Origin: Methanomassiliicoccales archaeon UBA147
GTDB taxonomy: Archaea > Thermoplasmatota > Thermoplasmata > SG8-5
Length of the DNA stretch: 12,383 nt
Assembly (NCBI GenBank): GCA_002496385.1
Contig: DAJR01000034.1
Span: forward strand, 1-12,383
Direction of reading: 5' to 3'
The notes beneath the pieces were generated by a model, which did not search any database, had not been told where the DNA came from, and saw only the letters and a program-made list of their open reading frames with translations. Both the position numbers and the translations under genes were made by a program. Below, piece by piece: positions 7,484 through 12,383 of this stretch (the first letter of the stretch is position 1; every line of letters starts with the position of its first letter).

Positions 7484-7954
7484 ATGACCAAAGAGAACCC
7501 GAGGCCCTCGAACGACGAGTACTTCATGGAAATGGCCCATCTGGTATCGACCCGCTCGACATGCCTCAGGCGAAAAGTGGGTGCCGTCATAGTCAAGGAC
7601 AAACGGGTGCTCACGACGGGTTACAACGGCGCACCCAAGGGCCTGGAGCATTGCGAGAAGACCGGCTGCATCCGCCAACAGATGAACGTGCCCAGCGGCG
7701 AGCGCCACGAGCTGTGCAGGGGCGTGCATGCGGAACAGAACGCCATCATCCAGGCCGCAGTATTCGGCGTCGGGATAGGGGGTGCCACAATCTACATCAC
7801 CAACTACCCCTGCAGCGTCTGCGCCAAGCTGATGCTGAACGCCGGAATAACCGAGGTCGTGTACGACGGAGAATACAAGGACGACCTGGCCACCAAGCTT
7901 CTGGCCGAGGGAAAGATCAAGGTGAGAAATTTTTCCCATAGAAAAAATCAATAG
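7484..7954 (+). CDS. dCMP deaminase-family protein (ComEB/dCMP type)
   Basis: This 156-residue zinc enzyme of the cytidine deaminase superfamily probably converts dCMP to dUMP, feeding dTMP synthesis in the cytoplasm. The zinc site is complete: HAE at 82-84, with His82 as ligand and Glu84 as proton shuttle, and PCSVC at 109-113 supplying Cys110 and Cys113. The N-terminal RRKVGAVIVKD and the insertion CIRQQMNVPSGERHELCRGV before the HAE motif are characteristic of dCMP deaminases rather than tRNA or cytidine deaminases. ATG 7484 has no ribosome-binding site (upstream bases are CCCCGATGC), so it may be read from a leaderless transcript; only a weak TATA-like TCATAA lies at 7454-7459. Its stop codon ends one base before the stop codon of the oppositely oriented rhomboid gene. 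A role in riboflavin or ComE-type pathways is less likely. Confidence 0.92.
   Translation: MTKENPRPSNDEYFMEMAHLVSTRSTCLRRKVGAVIVKDKRVLTTGYNGAPKGLEHCEKTGCIRQQMNVPSGERHELCRGVHAEQNAIIQAAVFGVGIGGATIYITNYPCSVCAKLMLNAGITEVVYDGEYKDDLATKLLAEGKIKVRNFSHRKNQ
7942..7947 (-). terminator. possible oligo-T terminator of the rhomboid gene
   Basis: Read on the minus strand, a run of six T starts nine bases after the rhomboid stop codon, and a second T-poor but A-rich stretch follows. Oligo-T tracts act as intrinsic terminators in archaea. The run lies inside the coding 3' end of the convergent deaminase gene, where it reads as the Lys-Asn codons near the C-terminus, so coding constraint could also explain it. 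Confidence 0.4.
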
Positions 7955-7955
7955 C

Positions 7956-8639
7956 TCACATTTCCGCCTTGAAATCATAAGACACGGAATAGGTCTGCTG
8001 TCTCTTTATCTGCCTCTTGATGTGCATTGCGTATGCCACGCCCACCAAAGCTCCCGCAATGTGGGCTGCGTGAGCGACGCTGTCATCCGAGTTGAGGAAA
8101 ACAATGTCAATGGCAGCATAAAGCAGGAACGCATAGAATATTTTGAGGGGGACGATCATGAAGAGGTACACCCTGATGTGCGGGGCCAGGATGGCGAGGC
8201 AGGCGAAAACCCCGTATATCGCGCCGCTGGCTCCTATGGCCGGAACATCGCTGCCTGTCGCCATGCAGAAAATGACATACCCGATGTTGCCGGCTATCCC
8301 GGCCCCGAGGAAAAGACCAAGGAACCGCCAGTTTCCGAGCATGCGCTCCAGGGTCACGCCGAACATGAAAAGCATCAGCATGTTGAAGAATATGTGCTCG
8401 AAGCCTCCGTGCAGGAAAATGCTGGTCACGAACATCCAGGGCATGGGGTAAGTCGGCCACATCCATAGGAGGGCCGTCGCCTGCAGGTCGATGTACTCCC
8501 AGATGAAAACCAAGGCGCAGACCGCAATTATGCCGTAAACCATGATGTTGGGCTTTATTACCCGACTCATTATTGAATCATCAGGCGGGCTGGCCGCGGG
8601 ATAATTGCTGTTGTACTGCCTGCTGGGTCCGGTGTTCAT
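7956..8639 (-). CDS. rhomboid family intramembrane serine protease
   Basis: This 227-residue polytopic membrane protein cleaves transmembrane helices of other membrane proteins inside the bilayer. The catalytic serine is in GASGAIYG (Ser138) and its histidine partner in AHAAHIAG (His193). The oxyanion-side HxxxN motif is HIFFN (His82, Asn86), in the segment FLHGGFEHIFFNMLML typical of the second helix of the core. About six hydrophobic segments fit the basic bacterial/archaeal rhomboid core. The N-terminus is a short polar region with Pro and Ser; the C-terminus is basic (KRQIKRQQ), presumably cytoplasmic. ATG 8639 is preferred over a TTG four codons upstream (8651), because the minus-strand TATA element at 8663-8673 puts the transcript start at about 8641 and GGGGGTGG also precedes the ATG closely. 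The substrate is unknown; the single-pass surface protein encoded nearby is a speculative candidate. Confidence 0.94.
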   Translation of the reverse strand: MNTGPSRQYNSNYPAASPPDDSIMSRVIKPNIMVYGIIAVCALVFIWEYIDLQATALLWMWPTYPMPWMFVTSIFLHGGFEHIFFNMLMLFMFGVTLERMLGNWRFLGLFLGAGIAGNIGYVIFCMATGSDVPAIGASGAIYGVFACLAILAPHIRVYLFMIVPLKIFYAFLLYAAIDIVFLNSDDSVAHAAHIAGALVGVAYAMHIKRQIKRQQTYSVSYDFKAEM

Positions 8640-8660
8640 CGCCACCCCCAATTCGTGAAA

Positions 8661-8673
8661 GATTATAAATATT
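8661..8673. promoter_or_regulatory. two-way TATA element between rhomboid and zinc-ribbon genes
   Basis: GATTATAAATATT stands in the 79-base gap between divergent genes. Read on the minus strand it is AATATTTATAATC, placing a transcript start near 8641, right at the rhomboid ATG (8639). Read on the plus strand TTATAAAT would start transcription near 8692, giving a leader of about 25 bases before ATG 8719. The same AT-rich core may thus serve both directions, or overlapping boxes may be used. Confidence 0.55.
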
Positions 8674-8710
8674 CAGAAATCCATTATCACCTAAGCCCGT
8701 GACGGCGGGC

Positions 8711-8717
8711 GAGGAGG
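8711..8717 (+). promoter_or_regulatory. strong Shine-Dalgarno site of the zinc-ribbon gene
   Basis: GAGGAGG ends one base before ATG 8719, or 19 bases before the alternative in-frame ATG at 8737. The short distance to 8719 is tight, but the second ATG is too far away, so the site favours the upstream start. Confidence 0.55.
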
Positions 8718-8718
8718 C

Positions 8719-8988
8719 ATGGGCGTGGGCAATATAATGAAATTTGACATTGGCCGGCTGGAGCCAAGGCGGTTCGAACTGAGGCTCGACTGCCCCAACT
8801 GCGGTTCTGCCAGGATAACATTTTCAGCGGGAAACGGCAACGGGCATGTCGAGGACATAATCTGTCCGAAATGCGGCATCAGGATAATCCTGGATGGGTT
8901 GAACATAACCGTTATGAACGATTCTGCCGCTCCCACCGCCGAATCGGATACCCCCCATTTGGCGCAGGGCAAGGGGTCGATACTCTAA
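8719..8988 (+). CDS. small zinc-ribbon protein, function unknown
   Basis: This 89-residue protein has one clear four-cysteine zinc ribbon: CPNC at 25-28 and CPKC at 49-52, separated by a Gly/Asn-rich loop, with strands LELRLD and IRIILDG around them. The flanks are a short N-terminus (KFDIGRLEPRRF) and a Ser/Ala/Thr-rich tail that looks disordered. No other domain is visible and I cannot name the family. Zinc ribbons of this size often contact nucleic acids or act as subunits of larger machines. It lies 19-25 bases upstream of trmG10 in the same direction, so the two are probably co-transcribed; a link to tRNA modification or translation is only suggested by this position. Confidence 0.8.
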   Translation: MGVGNIMKFDIGRLEPRRFELRLDCPNCGSARITFSAGNGNGHVEDIICPKCGIRIILDGLNITVMNDSAAPTAESDTPHLAQGKGSIL

Positions 8989-9013
8989 AATCAGGGAAAG
9001 CGTTCAGGTGCAT

Positions 9014-10003
9014 ATGCGCTGCCTGATAGAACTCTCCGGTGAATGCCTGGACCTTGCAACAGCCGAGGCCCTTTCCGTATGTTCCATCGCCGATAAGGCT
9101 GTCCGGTCAGAATCGGACGGGCGCGCCTTGTTGGTCACCGGCAATATTGATCCGAAGATACTTGTTTCACGGCTTGGCCTTGCATGGTCGGTGAGCCAAC
9201 ATCTGTTTTCATGCAAACCCGGAGAGATTGATTCCCGATTGGATGAGATTGCGCTTCCTGGGAACACCTTTCGCGTGAGGACCAGCAGGCTGGGTTCTCG
9301 ACACAGCCCCAATGACGGCGTCGGCCTGGCAAAACATGCCGGCGAGATTCTTTCCGCCAGGTACCGGGTGGATCTGGAGAATCCGGATTCCGAGCTCAGG
9401 ATACTCATGGCAAATGAGATTCACGCCGGAATTTTAACTGGCGAGATCGACCGCTCCTCCTTTGAAGCCAGGAAACCCGAGAACAGGCCGTTCAACCATC
9501 CAATCTCGCTTCATCCGAAACTCGCCCGGGCCCTTGTGAACCTCACCCGGGCCGGTGATGGCCAGATCCTCTTGGACCCTTTCTGCGGAACCGGCGGCGT
9601 GCTGCTGGAGGCCGGTTTGATTGGATGTCAGACCCTGGGCGGCGACATAGATGAAAGGATGGTGGAGGGCGCTGCGAAGAACCTGAGGCATTTCAGCATT
9701 CGCCCCATCGAGATTAGAAAGGCGGATATATCCGAATGGTCTGAAAATCAAGGGCGTGTTGATGCGATAGCCACCGACCCGCCTTACGGCCGTTCAGCCA
9801 CCACAGCCAAGGAGCCTATAGGGGCTTTGTATGCCAGGGCCTTCTCAGCCTGCCATGACGCACTCAGGGAAGGCGGGAGGCTCGCGATTGCCCTGCCCGC
9901 AGAGAAGCATGTCGGCCTTGCTAAAGATTTCCGGCTTGAGGGCATGTATCCAGTCAGGGTGCACAGGTCGCTGACCAGGTATTTCTGCGTGTTCAGTAAG
10001 TAA
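9014..10003 (+). CDS. trmG10: tRNA (guanine(10)-N2)-dimethyltransferase (Trm-G10/archaeal Trm11)
   Basis: This protein of about 329 residues methylates N2 of guanine 10 in tRNA, using S-adenosylmethionine. The N-terminal half (from IELSGECLDLATAEALSV) matches the ferredoxin-like/THUMP region that grips tRNA. The C-terminal half is a Rossmann methyltransferase: motif I is DPFCGTGGVLLEAG (Asp188 onward), preceded by HPKLARALVNL, and the catalytic motif IV is TDPPYGRS (Asp255-Pro-Pro-Tyr258), typical of amino-group methylation of a base. The length agrees with archaeal Trm-G10 proteins. The start is uncertain: GTG 9008 and ATG 9014 are both in frame, and I chose ATG because family members begin just before the LxELSGE strand and AGGTG lies three bases upstream. 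It probably shares a transcript with the zinc-ribbon gene. Its stop codon touches the stop codon of the opposing M50 gene. Confidence 0.92.
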   Translation: MRCLIELSGECLDLATAEALSVCSIADKAVRSESDGRALLVTGNIDPKILVSRLGLAWSVSQHLFSCKPGEIDSRLDEIALPGNTFRVRTSRLGSRHSPNDGVGLAKHAGEILSARYRVDLENPDSELRILMANEIHAGILTGEIDRSSFEARKPENRPFNHPISLHPKLARALVNLTRAGDGQILLDPFCGTGGVLLEAGLIGCQTLGGDIDERMVEGAAKNLRHFSIRPIEIRKADISEWSENQGRVDAIATDPPYGRSATTAKEPIGALYARAFSACHDALREGGRLAIALPAEKHVGLAKDFRLEGMYPVRVHRSLTRYFCVFSK

Positions 10004-11557
10004 TCATCCGAAATTGACCTTGACCCGCATGCCGTGGGGCACATGGTTGTCTGTGTTGAAATTCATCGATTCCCAGTTGTAGCCGGTCTCGGCGATGTCG
10101 ATCGTCACCGAGGAAAGATTGACCACAGGGCTGAACATCATGTGAAGGTTCAGGGAGGCGACCTCCTCTATCCCGAGCGAGATGTTGAATTGATTGACGG
10201 CAGTGGCATTGGCATCGCCGGCAACAGCCAGCCAGGCTGTACAATTCACGGGCTCTGTAGCGTTCGTGGAGACCGAGATGCTGAACTTCAGCTCCAGGGG
10301 CATATTGCCGCTGTTGGCGATCCTGAACGGAAAGCTGGTGTTCTGCCAGCTGCTGGACCTGAATGTGTCTATCGAGTGGCTGTAGTACGGCCCAACCGGC
10401 GTGGCGTCAGCGCCCTGGAAAGTAAAGTCATTGTTGATGGGCTCCGTGGAGATTGGGATGGGGACAAAGCAGAGGACCAGCATTATGGCAGCGGCCACCC
10501 CCACGGCCTTCCTTCCGTCCGGGAGCGCGGTCACGTCGTTCAGAGGCGGCGGGTGCCTGAGGCCCATGAACATGATGAGCAGCGCGAAGAACAGCCAGCT
10601 GCTGCTGAAGACGAGCCCGAGCATGAGCATGGCGCCGATCGCCCCGTAACTCGCCCACCTGGATCTTTCGCCCAACAGTGCCCTGGCGATGTGCCCGCCG
10701 TCGAGTTGGCCAACCGGCAGCAAGTTGAGTGCGGTGACGAAGAACCCCACCCAGCCCGCGAATGCCAGCGGATGGATTCCCGAACCGCCCGGCAGGCCGA
10801 ACATGTCCATGAAGGCCTGGAACAGCAAGGATGTGCCTATCATCATGGTGCCTCCCTGGATGGTGTCGCCCTGGATAGGCGCGGCCATGTCCCCGGAGAG
10901 CACCAGGCCGATGCAGAGTACCGGGATTGTCATGAGGAAACCGGCAATGGGCCCGGCGAACCCGATGTCGAGGAGCGCCTTCTTTGTGGGTATCGGTTCC
11001 CTGATGGAGATGAATGCGCCCATGGTTCCGAGGATGAAAGGGGCCGGGATGAAGAATGGGAGTGACGCTGCCACTCCGTGCTTTTTCGCGGCCAGATAAT
11101 GAGCCATCTCGTGAATGCTGAGGATGAGCATCAGGGGGAGCGCGAAGTACAGGGCGCCGTTGCCCAGGTTCTCCGGCTCAAGGAAACTGCCTGTGTTAAA
11201 GGCGCTGCTCCAGAGCATCGCCCCCGCCCAGATGGTGGTCCCTATCGTGGCAACCAGCAATATCAGGTTCAACCAGGGCCCCCTGAATTTCTCCTTCGGC
11301 CTCTTCACCACGTGGATGACATGCTCCCCCCTTTCAAATGTTATCATCGGGATGTAACCCTGGTCCCTGAGCTCCTTCCTCAGAGCCTCGAAGTTTCCCT
11401 CGAGGAACCTGGCGTCCACGGTGCATTTGATTGACACCATGTCGAAATGCACCTGCGTGCTGTAGATTGGGAAATGCCTCGCCACAGCGCCTTTGATGAA
11501 ATCGATGTCGTCGAAAATGGTCCTCGGCACCTCCGGCGGATAGTTCCAGTTTGCCAT
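10004..11557 (-). CDS. EGY-like M50 site-2 metalloprotease with N-terminal soluble domain and C-terminal extracytoplasmic beta domain
   Basis: This 517-residue membrane zinc protease of family M50 cuts transmembrane helices. The zinc site is HEMAH (His149, Glu150, His153), and the third ligand is Asp286 in NLLPVGQLDGGH, the variant of the NPDG motif seen in plant/cyanobacterial EGY proteins. The first ~90 residues form a soluble alpha/beta domain (DDIDFIKGAV, LRKELRDQGYIPMI, HVIHVVKRP) resembling the region before the membrane core in EGY proteins. Several hydrophobic helices follow. After the last helix, residues 370-517 form a beta-rich domain with FPFRIANSGNMPLELKFSISV, Ig-like in character, bearing six N-x-S/T sequons, so it should face outside. 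A TTG 14 codons upstream (11599) would extend the frame, but ATG 11557 fits better: the minus-strand TATA at 11580-11592 predicts a transcript start near 11560, a leaderless mRNA. Substrates and any regulated pathway are unknown. Confidence 0.92.
   Translation of the reverse strand: MANWNYPPEVPRTIFDDIDFIKGAVARHFPIYSTQVHFDMVSIKCTVDARFLEGNFEALRKELRDQGYIPMITFERGEHVIHVVKRPKEKFRGPWLNLILLVATIGTTIWAGAMLWSSAFNTGSFLEPENLGNGALYFALPLMLILSIHEMAHYLAAKKHGVAASLPFFIPAPFILGTMGAFISIREPIPTKKALLDIGFAGPIAGFLMTIPVLCIGLVLSGDMAAPIQGDTIQGGTMMIGTSLLFQAFMDMFGLPGGSGIHPLAFAGWVGFFVTALNLLPVGQLDGGHIARALLGERSRWASYGAIGAMLMLGLVFSSSWLFFALLIMFMGLRHPPPLNDVTALPDGRKAVGVAAAIMLVLCFVPIPISTEPINNDFTFQGADATPVGPYYSHSIDTFRSSSWQNTSFPFRIANSGNMPLELKFSISVSTNATEPVNCTAWLAVAGDANATAVNQFNISLGIEEVASLNLHMMFSPVVNLSSVTIDIAETGYNWESMNFNTDNHVPHGMRVKVNFG
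10007..10450 (-). other. C-terminal glycosylatable beta domain of the M50 protease
   Basis: This region (protease residues 370-517) follows the last predicted membrane helix. It lacks hydrophobic helices, is rich in alternating strand-like segments, and contains the sequons NTS, NAT, NCT, NAT, NIS and NLS. The phrase RIANSGNMPLEL is reminiscent of Ig-like domains that stabilise or sense exported proteins. Most site-2 proteases I know lack such a tail; it may present substrates or sense envelope state, but this is inference. Confidence 0.6.
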
Positions 11558-11579
11558 CAATCTCAGTATTCGGGAGGTT

Positions 11580-11592
11580 GATATTATAATTT
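11580..11592 (-). promoter_or_regulatory. TATA box of the M50 protease gene
   Basis: On the minus strand the sequence reads AAATTATAATATC. It is centred about 27 bases upstream of ATG 11557, so transcription would begin at or beside the start codon, consistent with a leaderless message and with no ribosome-binding site before that ATG. Confidence 0.6.
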
Positions 11593-11639
11593 GTGCCAAT
11601 TGTCAGCGAGAGTCCCGCAGGTTTGGCCGCATCATAGAA

Positions 11640-11650
11640 ACATATATATC
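11640..11650 (+). promoter_or_regulatory. TATA box of the GTPase gene
   Basis: ACATATATATC lies in the 126-base divergent gap. A start site about 26 bases downstream would fall near 11672, giving a leader of roughly a dozen bases that holds the GGGTGA ribosome-binding site at 11674-11679, four bases before ATG 11684. Unlike the rhomboid/zinc-ribbon gap, the two promoters here are separate elements. Confidence 0.55.
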
Positions 11651-11683
11651 GGCATATCCCGATTAAGTGCCACGGGTGACGAG

Positions 11684-12383
11684 ATGGTCAAGAAAACAGT
11701 AAAAAAAATAGTTCTCCTGGGTGAGTCGGCAGTGGGAAAGACGAGCCTGATAAGGCGTTTTGTTCACGATGAGTTCTCAGACAGCTACATCTCCACGATC
11801 GGCACCAAGGTCAGCAAGAAGGTTCTCAACATCACCTTCGAGGGCCAGGAGACCGAGGTAAACCTGATGATATGGGATATGCTGGGGAGAGAAGGCTACA
11901 TGTCCACCCAGGCCCGCCAGATTGTGGGCGCCCAGGGCATAATCATAGTCGCAGACATCACGCGCCCCGAAACGCTGGCCAACCTTGAGAAATATTGGAT
12001 TCCCCTGATCCTCAGGACCATCGGCACAGTGAAGCTGCCCTTCATATTCCTCGGGAACAAGGTGGACCTGGCCGACCCTGACACGCTCTCAAGCGCCCTC
12101 GACGTGATGGCCGACCTAGAGACCCGGTACAACCACGGGATGAAGCAGTACATCCCCCAGAATCTCAACACCTGGTTCATGACAAGCGCCCTCACTGGCG
12201 AGAAGGTCGAGGACGCCTTCCTCTCCATGGCGCACCTGCTGTTCTACTTCGACAGGGCAGAAGACCCGTTCTACACGCGTATCCAGGATGTCATCATCAA
12301 GGGGCTCGGCAATATTGGCATCAGAAAGACTACGATCGAGGTGCTGGACCAGATAATTTTCGAATTCTCCGAGGCCTACGGCA
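11684..12383 (+). CDS. Ras/Rab-like small GTPase (3' end outside window)
   Basis: The frame is open from ATG 11684 to the window edge: 233 complete codons with no stop. It is a Ras-superfamily GTP-binding protein, probably a cytoplasmic molecular switch. Visible G motifs in order: P-loop GESAVGKTS (13-21); switch I Thr38 in YISTIGTK; switch II WDMLGREGY (64-72), where Rab proteins read WDTAGQE; base-recognition GNKVD (124-128); and TSAL (167-170). The position of Ras Gln61 holds Arg69. The stretch between NKVD and SAL is about ten residues longer than in Ras. Sequence continues for more than 45 residues past the usual end of the G domain (DVIIKGLGNIGIRKTT), so a C-terminal extension or second domain is likely. 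There is no lipidation motif in view. The start is supported by GGGTGA at 11674-11679. Partners (GAP, GEF) cannot be identified here. Confidence 0.9.
   Translation, partial: MVKKTVKKIVLLGESAVGKTSLIRRFVHDEFSDSYISTIGTKVSKKVLNITFEGQETEVNLMIWDMLGREGYMSTQARQIVGAQGIIIVADITRPETLANLEKYWIPLILRTIGTVKLPFIFLGNKVDLADPDTLSSALDVMADLETRYNHGMKQYIPQNLNTWFMTSALTGEKVEDAFLSMAHLLFYFDRAEDPFYTRIQDVIIKGLGNIGIRKTTIEVLDQIIFEFSEAYG

Noticed and set aside
7480..7941. Plus-strand open frame overlapping the dCMP deaminase in another frame
   Set aside because: Its translation is Arg/Gly/Gln-rich without a recognisable domain, while the other frame holds a complete zinc-deaminase with all motifs.
7956..8468. Plus-strand open frames opposite the rhomboid gene
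   Set aside because: Low-complexity His/Glu-rich translations with no ribosome-binding site, opposite a rhomboid with intact catalytic residues.
8649..8651. TTG start at 8651 for the rhomboid
   Set aside because: The ATG at 8639 sits at the transcript start predicted from the TATA element, so the TTG would probably not be transcribed.
10034..11065. Long plus-strand open frame of 343 codons opposite the M50 protease gene
   Set aside because: It is a high-GC antisense shadow, rich in His/Arg/Glu/Gly, with no domain; the minus strand carries the intact M50 protein.
11701..11708. Run of eight A near the GTPase start as a slippage or phase-variation site
   Set aside because: It encodes Lys-Lys in a frame that continues normally into the P-loop, and a single short A run without other signs is weak evidence for frameshift control.
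1..12383. Mobile elements, defence island or gene-transfer boundary
   Set aside because: I found no transposase, integrase, toxin-antitoxin, restriction, Cas or phage proteins, no tRNA-flanked insertion and no evident inverted or direct terminal repeats; the genes are mostly housekeeping and envelope genes.

Overview
The window looks like a fragment of an archaeal chromosome, most likely from the Thermoplasmatota; the phylum is an inference from gene content, not a computed placement. The archaeal signs are an archaeal-type threonyl-tRNA synthetase, a tRNA G10 dimethyltransferase (Trm-G10), TATA boxes of the TTTATA/TTATAAAT kind sitting about 25 bases before apparent leaderless starts, a Ras/Rab-like small GTPase, and an EGY-like site-2 protease. 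Coding density is very high and the base composition is fairly GC-rich. Every gap between genes is under 130 bases. I see no tRNA, rRNA, CRISPR array, transposase or phage gene.

Layout. Bases 1-2416 hold the 3' end of thrS followed after 4 bases by an ABC-F translation factor, apparently co-transcribed. Bases 2484-7418 encode one giant secreted, membrane-anchored surface protein of 1644 residues: signal peptide, two tandem GLUG beta-solenoid modules, three Ig-like (Big_5/SbsA type) domains, three PKD domains, one transmembrane helix and an acidic cytoplasmic tail. Bases 7484-7954 encode a dCMP deaminase-type enzyme that converges on a rhomboid protease (minus strand, 7956-8639). A shared AT-rich promoter region at about 8661-8673 separates the rhomboid from a small zinc-ribbon protein and the downstream trmG10. 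The latter converges, stop codon against stop codon, on an EGY-like M50 site-2 protease (minus strand, 10004-11557). A divergent Ras-like GTPase starts at 11684 and runs off the right edge.

How the genes fit together. thrS, the ABC-F protein and trmG10 belong to translation and tRNA modification, dCMP deaminase to pyrimidine nucleotide supply. The surface protein and the two intramembrane proteases form an envelope-related set by function, not by operon. The surface protein carries about 40 N-glycosylation sequons, many locked to the repeat period, and the extracytoplasmic tail of the site-2 protease carries six more, so a strongly N-glycosylated cell surface is plausible.

I found no convincing undescribed multi-gene system such as a defence island. 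The most unusual element is the architecture of the surface protein. Secondary points are a Gln-to-Arg change in switch II of the GTPase, the butted convergent gene ends, and an ABC-F protein with an unusual inter-domain linker and C-terminal tail.
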